A stretch of 64,000 nucleotides of DNA from Photorhabdus noenieputensis (GTDB taxonomy: Bacteria > Pseudomonadota > Gammaproteobacteria > Enterobacterales > Enterobacteriaceae). A model generated the notes under the pieces. That model was not told where the DNA came from, did not search any database, and was given only the letters and a program-made list of their open reading frames with translations. The stretch spans positions 23,945 to 87,944 of the forward strand of contig NZ_RCWC01000020.1 in the NCBI RefSeq assembly GCF_018448935.1. Direction: 5' to 3'. Positions 39,978-49,072 of the stretch are shown here, one piece after another (position 1 is the stretch's first letter; every line of letters begins with the position of its first letter). A program made the translations under genes and the position numbers.

Positions 39978-40715
39978 TCAGCCAGCCTGTAACGTACCGT
40001 TCTGTAGCTTACTCACCCCGCCAATATCGGTAATCATCGACCATTCCACCTTACTGCCAGCTTTGCCAGCCAGGGGAAAAGTCGTCTGGCCGAAAGGCAC
40101 CAATATTGACGGGGCTTTATCAAAATCTACTGCCTTGCCGTCAAGTTTCAGTTGAGCAAAAGTCTGGTAATACGGTGTTGGGTTGGTCACTACCACACTA
40201 TTACCTGATTGTGTAAACGTCAGCCGACCACGGGCCTGTTCCGGTGTCATCGGCAGCTTATCTGGCCGGTAGATAAGTTTAATATTCATACCCAACGAGA
40301 TAGATAGCGACGCGCCAATCTCATCTTGTTTCCCGTTGCTATTTTCCTTACTGCCATCAGTTGTTTTCTTCGCCGGGATCGCATTAATCCGAAAACGAAA
40401 CAGAGACTCACGATCAGCTGGGAAATCACCACCGGTACGTACAAGGCGCATCACATTCAAGCTATTGCCCTCCATACGGAACAACGGGGGCAGCACCGTA
40501 AACTCCGATGAACGGGTATTTGGGTTATCCCACGAAGTCACGGCAGCTTGTACCAGATAGACCTCTTCGCCTGAATTTTGCAGTGAGATGCTTTGCACCT
40601 TGTCACTCTGCTGATAAATAATGCGTGTCTTCCTCAACATCAGACCTGCGTGCGCTGATGACGACGCCATAACCGCCCATATCCCCAGCATCCCGATAAC
40701 TATCAGCTTTTTCAT
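39978..40715 (-). CDS. madF: Periplasmic fimbrial chaperone (second)
   Basis: About 245 residues. Signal peptide (LIVIGMLGIWAVMASSSAHA), G1 strand region FPADRESLFRFRINAIPAKK, and VVVTNPTPYYQTFAQLKLDG. Start taken at the ATG 40715; a GTG three codons upstream is the alternative. It is closer in pattern to madG than to madB. Confidence 0.87.
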   Translation of the reverse strand: MKKLIVIGMLGIWAVMASSSAHAGLMLRKTRIIYQQSDKVQSISLQNSGEEVYLVQAAVTSWDNPNTRSSEFTVLPPLFRMEGNSLNVMRLVRTGGDFPADRESLFRFRINAIPAKKTTDGSKENSNGKQDEIGASLSISLGMNIKLIYRPDKLPMTPEQARGRLTFTQSGNSVVVTNPTPYYQTFAQLKLDGKAVDFDKAPSILVPFGQTTFPLAGKAGSKVEWSMITDIGGVSKLQNGTLQAG

Positions 40716-40771
40716 ATATCCCACTTCATTTCAGACACTATTCCTCAAATACACCTGACTTATAACGTTAT

Positions 40772-41440
40772 CTACTTCAAGTGCTCATACGAAAACTCAA
40801 AATGTATGGTCACTTGCGCTTCTCCTCCGCATAACACATTGGGCTCGTTACTCTCGGTTTTACACGTTACTGGATTATTTTTATCGCCTAAACCACCCAC
40901 ATAAGCCCTGAACGTCCTCGTTGTTCCATCTTCTGCGGACGGTAGCGGCACCTGAAACGGCTTATTGCTAGGCTCCACCTTTACAAACTGCTGGTTGCCA
41001 AGGTCCCGTAACCTAATCCCCACTCCCTTGGTAGTATTATTTACAGGCATGAACAGTTCCGGATCTTGTGTGACAAAATTACTACTCCATATGTACAACG
41101 TTGGCGATTGGCCTGGACTACAGTGACTGAGCTCAAACACCAGGTCTAAGGCTGAACTTTCCACATATTTGCTATTTTTCAGTTGACTCGCATAGACCTG
41201 AGGCATAGTAACGTCATAACCATCAGCGCCGCCGTACTTACCATTCACACTCAACGCACAGGTCGGAGGCAACAGATTGCCTTTAATTGTGATCTCAGCA
41301 TTCTTACCATCCGCCTGAACCGACAAAGGCACACAAGCGATGAGCCATCCAATCAGTACCATGATGAGTAACGAATATTTCGTTCTGCTGTGACATGTTA
41401 TTAACTCACGCTTTATAAGAGTGTTATTTTTCGCTTTCAT
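40772..41440 (-). CDS. madE: Minor fimbrial subunit
   Basis: A 222-residue secreted pilin: signal LLIMVLIGWLIACVPLSVQA, N-terminal donor strand NAEITIKGNLLPPTC with the first cysteine, second cysteine in ELSHCSPGQ, and C-terminal VTIHFEFSYE. Two extra cysteines near the C-terminus (VTCKTE and NVLCGGE) may form a second disulfide. AGGGGAAGAGAG precedes the start. Confidence 0.82.
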   Translation of the reverse strand: MKAKNNTLIKRELITCHSRTKYSLLIMVLIGWLIACVPLSVQADGKNAEITIKGNLLPPTCALSVNGKYGGADGYDVTMPQVYASQLKNSKYVESSALDLVFELSHCSPGQSPTLYIWSSNFVTQDPELFMPVNNTTKGVGIRLRDLGNQQFVKVEPSNKPFQVPLPSAEDGTTRTFRAYVGGLGDKNNPVTCKTESNEPNVLCGGEAQVTIHFEFSYEHLK

Positions 41441-41495
41441 CTAACTCTCTTCCCCTCATTGGTCCCCATTCTTATCTTCTGTGATCAACCGCATC

Positions 41496-42122
41496 TCAGG
41501 GATAAGAATAGGTAAACGCGACTCGCGCAATTAATGAGCCAGGTCGAATAACCTTACTATCTTTTCCACGCGCAACCGCTACTGTTACCGGAAGCTGTGC
41601 ACGACCATCATCAAAAAATAGCGAATCAAGGCGATTCTCATGATTATTTATTACCAAATCATCCCAACCTATTTTCCCTTCATCTCCTAAATGAACAATA
41701 AACCCCAACCCCTCAGAGGCGTTATCATCGGAACCAGAGACAGGATCACGGAATACTAAACCTTGTTCAGCGTCGATGGTGTTTCCTGACACAGTGATAA
41801 CAGGTCCGTTCGGTGAAACATCCGGATCACCACAATTGGTTAATTCCAGATTAAATCTTCTGGGGTTTGATATATGCCCAGCCTGACTGAACTCCGCCGC
41901 TGGCAGCGAGCCGAAATTCAGCTCCGAACCATTGATATCACTACCACTGATCCCTACGTCACAAGGTTCAGGCACGACAGTTATGAACAGATCTACGTCT
42001 ATCCCACTCGATCTCGTCGCTGGGGGGGCTTTAGGATCTTCAGATTCAGCCATGACGCCGCCTGCCAAGAACAGCAAAACTAACATCCCCCAACAAAGCC
42101 GGAGCATCACCATACGCAACAT
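41496..42122 (-). CDS. madD: Minor fimbrial subunit
   Basis: A pilin of about 208 residues with signal LCWGMLVLLFLAGGVMA, cysteines in EPCDVGI and LTNCGDP, and C-terminal LIARVAFTYSY. The frame is open from 42254, overlapping madC by 4 bases, but the signal peptide begins near MLRMVM, so I start at 42122; the ribosome site there is weak. Confidence 0.78.
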   Translation of the reverse strand: MLRMVMLRLCWGMLVLLFLAGGVMAESEDPKAPPATRSSGIDVDLFITVVPEPCDVGISGSDINGSELNFGSLPAAEFSQAGHISNPRRFNLELTNCGDPDVSPNGPVITVSGNTIDAEQGLVFRDPVSGSDDNASEGLGFIVHLGDEGKIGWDDLVINNHENRLDSLFFDDGRAQLPVTVAVARGKDSKVIRPGSLIARVAFTYSYP

Positions 42123-42250
42123 CGAGCAACCGCCATTACTCAGAAAAGCGGGTTGGTCATCCACTCTGTTTTTTTCTCGCCTTGTCACTTTGGTCCACCT
42201 TAAAACTCTCTCGTTTACAGCTATTCTGTTTAATGAATCGCACTGCAAAC

Positions 42251-42871
42251 TCAACGATAATCAAATGTAAAATTCACGTTGGCATAGATTCTTCCTGGCT
42301 TTTTGCAGACCATTACCGTCTCCCCTGTTGCCGGGGCGCATACCAGTGAAAACCTCACCGGCACAGAAGGAGTTTGAGCATTTATGACTGTGCCTTTATC
42401 CGCCAGATAAAATGGTTCACTATCCGCTATATTTGAGGACCATTCCGTTCCATTCAGCTTCTTCAAGCGCACTGTGACGCCCACTGCCTTTGAAACCGAA
42501 TCTTCGCTGTTTTGACTACGAAATAGCGTCTTATCACTCGTACCAAAATGCTCTCCGGTAATGGTAATCGCAGGAGCAACCCTGTCTGCATCGATCACAT
42601 CTGAGCAATTTCTCAGAGTGAGATTGGTTTCCCCGTAGGCGTTCCCTGATACCAAGCTGGCAAATTGCACTCTGCCCAAATCGATATTATTGTTATCCAC
42701 AGCGATATCACACGTCCCGTAGGCAATGTCGGCCTTAAATGTGACGTTGGCAGAATTCGCTGCCCATAAGGGGCCAGAAGAGAGCCACAGAATTCCTCCC
42801 ATACCGATGTAATTCAGGTACCTGCGTAGATACTGAGCCCTTGAGATACCGGCTTTACTGAATTTCACCAT
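42251..42871 (-). CDS. madC: Minor fimbrial subunit
   Basis: A 206-residue pilin: signal YIGMGGILWLSSGPLWA, donor strand ANVTFKADIAYGTC, second cysteine in LRNCSDV, and C-terminal RIYANVNFTFDY. It starts at MVKFSK where GGAGAG lies about 8 bases upstream, overlapping the end of madB. A second cysteine pair lies near the C-terminus (VCAPATGETVMVCKK). Confidence 0.82.
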   Translation of the reverse strand: MVKFSKAGISRAQYLRRYLNYIGMGGILWLSSGPLWAANSANVTFKADIAYGTCDIAVDNNNIDLGRVQFASLVSGNAYGETNLTLRNCSDVIDADRVAPAITITGEHFGTSDKTLFRSQNSEDSVSKAVGVTVRLKKLNGTEWSSNIADSEPFYLADKGTVINAQTPSVPVRFSLVCAPATGETVMVCKKPGRIYANVNFTFDYR

Positions 42872-43601
42872 TGAAGTTCTCTCCACCGCCGAGATCGCTA
42901 ATCACCGCCCATTCCACTTTCTTTTTGTTCTGATTATTTTGAGCGGGATAAACATGGTTACTGAAAGGAGCCAGCATTTGTGGATGACTTTCAGAAAACT
43001 TCACCGGTACGCCATCAACTTTGATCTGGGTAAAGCTGATGTGATAAGGCGAATTGTTGCTAACTTGAACGCCCCCGGAAGCATGGGTAAAGCGCAGCGC
43101 TTTGTATGCCTGCTCCGGCGTTCCCACCAATCCCGTTGGCCGATAAAATAGTTTGATGGTATTGCCGATGGCATAAGTTATCCCGCCGCCAATTTGTGCG
43201 CTTTCAGAACGCTGGCCCGGAGGATTATTACTACCGGGAATAGCAGAAGCATTAAAATAAAAGACGCTTTCTCTGTCAGTCGGCAGCTTACTGGTATCGC
43301 CTAAGATGCGCAGAACATTGGTTCCCTTAGGGTCCAAACGGAATAAAGGAGGAGAGACGTAAAAAGGCGCTTTACCCTTGCCGTCAACGGTGCGAGTAAT
43401 CTTAGTCGTCACCAAGTAAGGGATATTAGTTGTTGTATTGCGTACCGATACCGTTGTTGCAGCTTTATCCTGTAAGAAAATAATGCGTGTAGCATCAATG
43501 CCAAATCCGCCTTCGGCCTGACTTTGTGACGCGAATAAAAATGCACCTAATACAAGGCTTTTTACTATGATGTTAGGAAGTCGGAGTTTATTGATCATCA
43601 T
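42855..43601 (-). CDS. madB: Periplasmic fimbrial chaperone (first)
   Basis: A PapD-like chaperone of about 248 residues: signal region IVKSLVLGAFLFASQSQA, then GGFGIDATRIIFLQ, the G1-strand region LPTDRESVFYFNASAIPG and VQVSNNSPYHISFTQIKVDG. Start at MMINKL (43601), just before the signal; the frame is open up to 43649. It directly follows the major subunit gene. Confidence 0.88.
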   Translation of the reverse strand: MMINKLRLPNIIVKSLVLGAFLFASQSQAEGGFGIDATRIIFLQDKAATTVSVRNTTTNIPYLVTTKITRTVDGKGKAPFYVSPPLFRLDPKGTNVLRILGDTSKLPTDRESVFYFNASAIPGSNNPPGQRSESAQIGGGITYAIGNTIKLFYRPTGLVGTPEQAYKALRFTHASGGVQVSNNSPYHISFTQIKVDGVPVKFSESHPQMLAPFSNHVYPAQNNQNKKKVEWAVISDLGGGENFNGEIQ

Positions 43602-43715
43602 TTTTCTCTTTTCACTCAGCCAATAGCGGTTTATAAAGCACCGTTTCAATCATCCAGAATTTGCAATCAAAGAAGCCTGAAGAAAGGCTCCTCAGGCTGG
43701 TTATTGAATCAACAA

Positions 43716-44345
43716 TCATTCATACGCTATGGAAAAAGTAAGAGGGGCATGAATTCGCTGAGTAGATGGCTCTTTAGCCACTGACGCCATATAAGCTTTA
43801 AAGACTACAGACTTGCCATTAAAGTTTGCCACCGGTTTAGGATTTGTCTCCTCTGATGAAGCTAATACGATACGGCTGTCTTTCTTAAGAAGCTTTTCCG
43901 TTTCATCACCAGAACCATCAATCTTATAGGTTAATGCAACACCCGCATTTGGAGTTTGCCCATCCGCATTATCCTGCCCCTCATTAAATATGTCAGTGCT
44001 TGCTGCTATCGTAGTCCCTGACACCAACAGCTTAAGTGATTTTTTTGCCGCAACGGTACCATCACAGCCATTGACACCAACAGTAAAAGTTTTATATCCC
44101 TCAACAACATTCATGCCCGTAAATTTACCCTCACCAGGCTGGAATTCACTTGGCTTATGGTTACCCAAACTCACTTCACCGTTTTTTACACCACTGGTAA
44201 TGTCACATGTCACATCCGAGACAGCACCAGTAATAGTTACTGTGGCATTATGCCCCCCTTTATTTTCCTCTCCATCTGCCAAAGCAGCCGAAGCTGCCCC
44301 CATAACCAACGCCGCCACGACGCTTATCTTTAATATCTTTTTCAT
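43716..44345 (-). CDS. madA: Major fimbrial subunit
   Basis: A 209-residue pilin with signal KISVVAALVMGAASAALA, N-terminal donor strand NATVTITGAVSDVTC, second cysteine in VNGCDGT, and C-terminal LTFSIAYE with the penultimate tyrosine typical of chaperone-usher major subunits. First gene of the operon; the invertible segment lies 99 bases upstream, so its transcription should depend on the switch. Confidence 0.88.
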   Translation of the reverse strand: MKKILKISVVAALVMGAASAALADGEENKGGHNATVTITGAVSDVTCDITSGVKNGEVSLGNHKPSEFQPGEGKFTGMNVVEGYKTFTVGVNGCDGTVAAKKSLKLLVSGTTIAASTDIFNEGQDNADGQTPNAGVALTYKIDGSGDETEKLLKKDSRIVLASSEETNPKPVANFNGKSVVFKAYMASVAKEPSTQRIHAPLTFSIAYE

Positions 44346-44443
44346 TTCATTAATCTCTTTTAACTACCTAACTAAAGTCCGATTCAAGCTCGCGCATCAC
44401 GTTTTGATAAACAGAGGCATCTAGCTGTACAAAAATTTGTCAA

Positions 44444-44469
44444 TTAGGACCATTTTGACTATCAAAATA
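44444..44469 (+). repeat. Left inverted repeat of the mad switch
   Basis: A 26-bp sequence starting TTAGGACCATTTTGAC and ending ATCAAAATA. It is repeated exactly, in inverse orientation, at 44735-44760. Partial matching continues outwards (CA at two bases before). It is the recombination site for the FimB-type recombinase next door. Confidence 0.92.
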
Positions 44470-44734
44470 CAGCCATTTTTCCGTATAAAAACAGCGCCAT
44501 ACAGAGTTAATATGCAATATTTTGCAAATTTTAAGGATATCATCTTTATATATCCAAAAATAAAGAACAACAATTTTGCTAAAGTGACAACAAAATGGCA
44601 GTGTTTTTGCATGTTGTAATAAAAAGAGTGGATTATTGGAATGTTTCTGTGGTAGGATTATTGAGTTTTACAAATATATACAAATCTATCTCTTTTTTTA
44701 TTAGAAAACTTTTAGTACAATTTCTAGGCGATCA

Positions 44735-44760
44735 TATTTTGATAGTCAAAATGGTCCTAA
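44735..44760 (-). repeat. Right inverted repeat of the mad switch
   Basis: Exact inverse of 44444-44469, ending 10 bases before the madO stop codon. Confidence 0.92.
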
Positions 44761-44770
44761 CTGTCGTACC

Positions 44771-45337
44771 TTAACGCCTACCTTTTACGCCCCAAACTCC
44801 TTGAAAACGTTCAACATTACTCGCGGTATAACGTACCGTATGGCGAATGTTTTTATGTCCAAGATAGTCTTGTATTAGCCGGGTGTCGATTCCTCGATCT
44901 GCAAGGGCAAAACCGCAGGCATGACGCAACATATGTGGATGAGGCTCTACCGCGATATTCGCCCGTTGCCCTAACTGGTTGATAATCTGATAGATGCGCT
45001 GGCGAGTCAGTGGTTTCCCACAACGCGATAGAAATAACCAATCACTATCAGCACCCTGAAAAGTTTTGCGCACTTTAAGCCATGCCTTAATCGCCTTAAC
45101 TTCACGCTGTAAAAGGGGATGGTTAGTACAAAACCCGCCTTTTAATCGCCTGATATATAAACATTTTTCTTTTAACTCCATGTCAGATAACCGCAAATGC
45201 CTGGCTTCGCTAACACGAAAACCGTGGATATAACTCATATACACCAGACAGTAATTCCGTTCTGGATTAGGCCCAACTTTCGCCATTTCCAACATGCTTT
45301 CTACTTCTGATTGAGTCAGATATTTTCTTTGGCCCAT
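44771..45337 (-). CDS. madO: FimB/FimE-type tyrosine recombinase (mad switch invertase)
   Basis: A 188-residue site-specific recombinase resembling E. coli FimB. The catalytic set is visible: arginine in HGFRVSEARHL, lysine in RRLKGGF, HMLRHACGFAL (H-x-x-R), the histidine in YLGHKNIRHTV, and the tyrosine in RYTASNVERF. Start at MGQRKY (45337) with GGAGAAATAATC upstream; a start at 45367 has no site. It reads towards the switch and should invert the 317-bp promoter segment. Confidence 0.92.
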   Translation of the reverse strand: MGQRKYLTQSEVESMLEMAKVGPNPERNYCLVYMSYIHGFRVSEARHLRLSDMELKEKCLYIRRLKGGFCTNHPLLQREVKAIKAWLKVRKTFQGADSDWLFLSRCGKPLTRQRIYQIINQLGQRANIAVEPHPHMLRHACGFALADRGIDTRLIQDYLGHKNIRHTVRYTASNVERFQGVWGVKGRR

Positions 45338-45736
45338 GATTATTTCTCCAAAATATATTGATAGCACAACCCGGCTATATCCCGCTTAGAACAGATATAA
45401 GCTAGGATAAAATAGACACCGCTACCCAAAACGATGGCCTATTGTTCACCGAGGCTACAAGAGGTTATACAGATATGGGGCAAAATTTAAACACCTTTTT
45501 TGATTATTTTTTCACCTCGCAAACACGTTAGTTTACATTTGACTGACAGGGCAGATTATTCAAAACAGGCTACAAGAACCTGTCGTTACAAATCGTCTTT
45601 TTCGTTATAGCGGCTTACGCTTAAGGTATTGATATGGTTTTCAACCAGTTACAGAGGGAAATATTCCATTGATTACGTTAAACTCGTCTGTATTATTATG
45701 GATGGTAAACAGGCTCAGGCCGTGACCCGTGAAACC
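45338..45736. other. Spacer between madO and recG
   Basis: No intact gene. This is where trmH ends in the E. coli order (spoT-trmH-recG). Nothing in it reads as the conserved SpoU methyltransferase body. Confidence 0.4.
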
Positions 45737-45781
45737 TGATGGACTGCCATGCAATTAATGGAGATAAAAGAAACCTTATGA
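45737..45781 (+). pseudogene. Possible 3' tail of a lost trmH
   Basis: In the frame ending in TGA at 45779-45781 this reads, after a TGA, WTAMQLMEIKETL. The E. coli TrmH C-terminus has WWATMQ, and there too the stop overlaps the recG start as ATGA. I read it as a stub of trmH left when the fimbrial island replaced the gene. The match is short, so this is tentative. Confidence 0.3.
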
Positions 45782-47859
45782 GAGGCCCATTGCTTGATAC
45801 CATCCCTCTGACTTCCCTGCGTGGCGTCGGGGCAAGTCAGGCCGCCAAATTAGCAAAAATAGGGCTGGTTAATTTGCAGGATCTTCTGCTGCATTTCCCT
45901 CTGCGTTATGAAGACCAGACACGCCTTTACACTATTAATGATCTTTTGCCGGGTATTTCCGCCACCATCGCAGGTGAAATCCTGCGTACCGATGTTACTG
46001 TTAGTCGCCGCCGAACCCTGATCTGCAAAATTAGTGATGGCACCGGCGTGCTCACACTGCGCTTTTTTAACTTTTCGGCGGCAATGAGAAACAATCTGGC
46101 GAAAGGGAAACAGGTTGTTGTCTACGGTGAAATCAGAAGAGGCAGTCAGGGTGCCGAAATGATTCATCCTGAGTATAAGATTCAAAATCATACTGGAAAT
46201 GTACAGCTTCAAGAGACATTAACACCGATTTACCCGACAACAGAAGGTGTTCGTCAGGCGACGCTGCGTAATCTCATTGATCAAGCGCTGAAATTGTTGG
46301 ATACCTGCACAATCAATGAACTTTTACCGGAAGAGCTTAGCCGCTCCATGATTAGTCTGCCGCAAGCACTGCATATTCTGCACCGCCCAACACCAGATAT
46401 TGCGCTGGCGGATCTGGAAACCGGCAGGCACCCAGCTTATCGCCGTCTGGTTCTGGAAGAACTTTTAGCTCACCATTTGAGTATGTTAGCCGTCAGAGCT
46501 GGCGTACAACGCTATCACGCTCAATCATTGCCGACTGAGGACAAGTTAAAACCGCAATTCCTTAATCGCCTGCCATTTTCTCCAACTCATGCGCAACAAC
46601 GGGTTGTCTCGGAAATTGAACAGGATCTGGCAAAAGATGTTCCCATGATGCGACTGATTCAGGGCGATGTAGGTTCAGGAAAAACGCTGGTTGCCGCATT
46701 GGCTGCGTTGCGTGCCATTGCGCATGGTAAACAGGTCGCCTTGATGGCGCCGACTGAACTACTGGCAGAACAGCATGCAAATACCTTTCGGCAATGGCTG
46801 GAACCGTTGGGTATCCAAGTCGGCTGGCTAGCGGGTAAGCAAAAGGGGAAAGCGCGTCAGAAGCAACAAGAAGCCATTGCCAACGGCCAAGTCGCCATGA
46901 TTGTCGGTACGCATGCCATGTTTCAGGAACAAGTGAAGTTTTCCGGTCTGGCGCTGGTGATTATTGATGAGCAACATCGGTTTGGTGTGCATCAACGTCT
47001 GGCTTTATGGGAAAAGGGACGTGAACAGGGTTTTCATCCTCACCAATTGATTATGACGGCCACCCCGATTCCCCGTACCTTAGCCATGACCGCTTATGCA
47101 GATCTCGATACTTCTATTATTGATGAATTACCACCGGGGAGAACGCCGGTAACGACCGTTGCAATCCCGGATACGCGCCGTGAAGAAATTATCAAACGGA
47201 TCAGAAACGCCTGCCTTGATGAAAATAGACAAGCCTATTGGGTTTGTACGCTGATTGAAGATTCCGATGTGCTGGAAGCTCAAGCTGCGCAAGCCACCAG
47301 TGAAGAACTTACTCTTGCTTTACCGGAACTGAAAGTCGGGCTGGTGCATGGCCGCATGAAAGCCGCAGAAAAGCAGGCAGTGATGGAGGCTTTCAAGCGT
47401 GGCGAATTACAGCTTCTGGTTGCAACAACGGTTATTGAAGTGGGCGTGGATGTGCCGAATGCCAGTTTGATGGTTATTGATAACCCGGAACGGCTCGGCT
47501 TGGCACAACTTCATCAGTTACGCGGACGAGTTGGCCGTGGGGCTATCGCTTCTCATTGTGTTTTACTTTACAAAACGCCGCTGAGCAGTACCGCCAGAAT
47601 TCGCCTGCAAGTGCTTAGAGACAGTAACGATGGTTTTGTTATCGCGCAGAAAGATCTGGAAATTCGCGGCCCCGGGGAGCTATTAGGAACACGCCAAACT
47701 GGGAATGCGGAATTTAAGGTAGCTGATTTGCTAAGAGATCAGGGAATGTTGCCGGAAGTTCAACGCATTGCCCGGCATATTCACCAACACTATCCTGAAC
47801 ATGCCCGTGCCTTAATTGAACGCTGGCTACCAGAACGGGTACATTATGGTAATGCGTGA
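45778..47859 (+). CDS. recG: ATP-dependent DNA helicase RecG
   Basis: A 693-residue branched-DNA helicase that remodels stalled forks. Wedge/OB domain in the first 200 residues, Walker A GDVGSGKT, DEQH-type box VIIDEQHRFG, and the RecG C-terminal motifs RGRVGRG and GELLGTRQTGNAEF. I start it at MRGPLLDTIP (45778), which gives exactly the E. coli length; an in-frame ATG at 45739 would add 13 residues. Confidence 0.97.
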   Translation: MRGPLLDTIPLTSLRGVGASQAAKLAKIGLVNLQDLLLHFPLRYEDQTRLYTINDLLPGISATIAGEILRTDVTVSRRRTLICKISDGTGVLTLRFFNFSAAMRNNLAKGKQVVVYGEIRRGSQGAEMIHPEYKIQNHTGNVQLQETLTPIYPTTEGVRQATLRNLIDQALKLLDTCTINELLPEELSRSMISLPQALHILHRPTPDIALADLETGRHPAYRRLVLEELLAHHLSMLAVRAGVQRYHAQSLPTEDKLKPQFLNRLPFSPTHAQQRVVSEIEQDLAKDVPMMRLIQGDVGSGKTLVAALAALRAIAHGKQVALMAPTELLAEQHANTFRQWLEPLGIQVGWLAGKQKGKARQKQQEAIANGQVAMIVGTHAMFQEQVKFSGLALVIIDEQHRFGVHQRLALWEKGREQGFHPHQLIMTATPIPRTLAMTAYADLDTSIIDELPPGRTPVTTVAIPDTRREEIIKRIRNACLDENRQAYWVCTLIEDSDVLEAQAAQATSEELTLALPELKVGLVHGRMKAAEKQAVMEAFKRGELQLLVATTVIEVGVDVPNASLMVIDNPERLGLAQLHQLRGRVGRGAIASHCVLLYKTPLSSTARIRLQVLRDSNDGFVIAQKDLEIRGPGELLGTRQTGNAEFKVADLLRDQGMLPEVQRIARHIHQHYPEHARALIERWLPERVHYGNA

Positions 47860-48312
47860 TTGAGAACATGTCGGAACGGACTTGCCGTTTCTCAAAGCTG
47901 CCAAAAATATGGATATTTGGTTTTATCCAATAATTAAGATGCTCTGCTATAGAGCTTTCTTTTAATTATTCTATTAAATTGTTAATGTATTATTGCCAAA
48001 GGAATGGAAAATAGAACCACAATTATTCCTAAATTAGCACCAGCGTTAAAATATATCCCTAGAAAATATAATTGGGGTGACAGGCGGTTCCGCCATTTTT
48101 CATCAAATTCCGTTGATGGCATATGCGGTATTAGCGCAACGTTATGCTCAAAGGTTAAAACGGAAATAGATGTAAACCTATGATATGAATTCAAGGGTAA
48201 TTATTATATTTACATCAATGTAATATTGAGTTACTAAGTTTAAATAGTAAATGTTTCTATTAATTCAATGAATGTAATTTTAAATATTTTCTTCTCGAAG
48301 TATAAAACCTTG
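47860..48312. other. Spacer right of recG, possible relic
   Basis: Left edge of the third island. A 70-codon minus-strand frame (47982-48194) contains one hydrophobic stretch near its C-terminus but no recognisable family or ribosome site; I do not call it a gene. Confidence 0.35.
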
Positions 48313-48402
48313 ATGGAGGTCACACAAATAATAGTTTTGTTGGTCTTTTTTATCCTATACTTATATTTCATTATGGTACATATTAGGATGTTTTTAAATT
48401 AG
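48313..48402 (+). CDS. Possible 29-residue membrane peptide
   Basis: MEVTQIIVLLVFFILYLYFI plus nine residues ending MVHIRMFLN. It is a single hydrophobic helix with charged ends, 39 bases upstream of the 48442 gene. No strong ribosome site is visible, so translation is uncertain. Confidence 0.25.
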   Translation: MEVTQIIVLLVFFILYLYFIMVHIRMFLN

Positions 48403-48441
48403 AACTAAATAAATCTACGTTGATATAATGGAGAAGTTAAT

Positions 48442-48720
48442 ATGATTTATGTCAAAAATCTTTCAGATAATGTGGTTAAAGTCGCAATTAGTAAATGGAG
48501 TAGTGAAGAAGGTAATGACGAATATATTGAAATTAATCCAGAAGAAGTAGTTCAATGGGATAGATCAGATAAGCGCGGTTTTTTAATGTCAGTAGTACGC
48601 GAAGATAATATTCCAGAGTTGTATTCAATAAAATCAGATGGCTACTTAATTATTTACAATAACAAGATTGAAAATAACGGAGAAGAGATAAATTATTTAT
48701 ATTCGATACAATCTAACTAA
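48442..48720 (+). CDS. Small unknown protein, tandem paralogue 1
   Basis: A 92-residue protein without signal peptide: MIYVKNLSDNVVKVAISKWS, then EGNDEYIEINPEEVVQWDRS and DKRGFLMSVV. The pattern of alternating short strands suggests a small beta-sandwich. GGAGAAG lies about 8 bases before the ATG. It shares fold pattern and leader with the next gene (48812). I do not recognise the family; small host-interaction or inclusion proteins are common in Photorhabdus islands, but that is only context. AT-rich compared with recG. Confidence 0.7.
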   Translation: MIYVKNLSDNVVKVAISKWSSEEGNDEYIEINPEEVVQWDRSDKRGFLMSVVREDNIPELYSIKSDGYLIIYNNKIENNGEEINYLYSIQSN

Positions 48721-48811
48721 AAAATTTTATTATTTATCTAGTTCTCTTAATTTATGTTCATATGCCATTGAGTTAAATGAAAATATTTATTATTGATATA
48801 GTGGAGGATTT

Positions 48812-49072
48812 ATGATTTATGTTAAAAATCTCTCAACTGAACCGGTTAAAGTTTCGGTTAATAAATGTGGAGAGGAAGGTAGAGAGGAATATTTAGCTCT
48901 TGATTGTGAAAATGTCAAGGTGTGGGATCTCTCCGATACACATGGTTTTATATTGTCAGTAATACAGAGAGGTATTGAAAAATCATATCCTGCTTCTAAT
49001 AACAGTTTTATTATCATTTTTGATGATTATGTACAAGATAGCGGCACCAATATATCTCATCAAGAGAAATAA
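48812..49072 (+). CDS. Small unknown protein, tandem paralogue 2
   Basis: An 86-residue paralogue of the 48442 protein (MIYVKNLSTEPVKVSVNKCG; then VWDLSDTHGFILSVIQ), with GGAGGA before the ATG. The upstream bases TATTGATATAGTGGAGGATT echo those before paralogue 1, so promoter and gene were duplicated together. The shared core is KNLS-x(4)-VKV, WD(R/L)SD and GF(L/I)(M/L)SV. Confidence 0.7.
   Translation: MIYVKNLSTEPVKVSVNKCGEEGREEYLALDCENVKVWDLSDTHGFILSVIQRGIEKSYPASNNSFIIIFDDYVQDSGTNISHQEK

Larger units (their letters stand above)
44444..44760. promoter_or_regulatory. Invertible promoter segment (madswitch)
   Basis: A 317-bp segment bounded by perfect 26-bp inverted repeats, located between the major subunit gene and a tyrosine recombinase gene. 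This is the layout of the Photorhabdus madswitch, whose inversion turns the mad operon on or off. A minus-strand candidate promoter is TTAACT (44510-44505), 17-base spacer, TATACG (44487-44482), which would point at madA in the orientation shown. That would mean ON, but the boxes are weak and orientation cannot be settled by eye. Confidence 0.85.

Noticed and set aside
47982..48194. 70-codon minus-strand frame right of recG
   Set aside because: One hydrophobic stretch only, no ribosome site, no neighbour context; not enough to call a gene.
48442..49072. Assigning the tandem pair to known Photorhabdus crystal proteins CipA/CipB
   Set aside because: I cannot recall those sequences well enough to claim a match.
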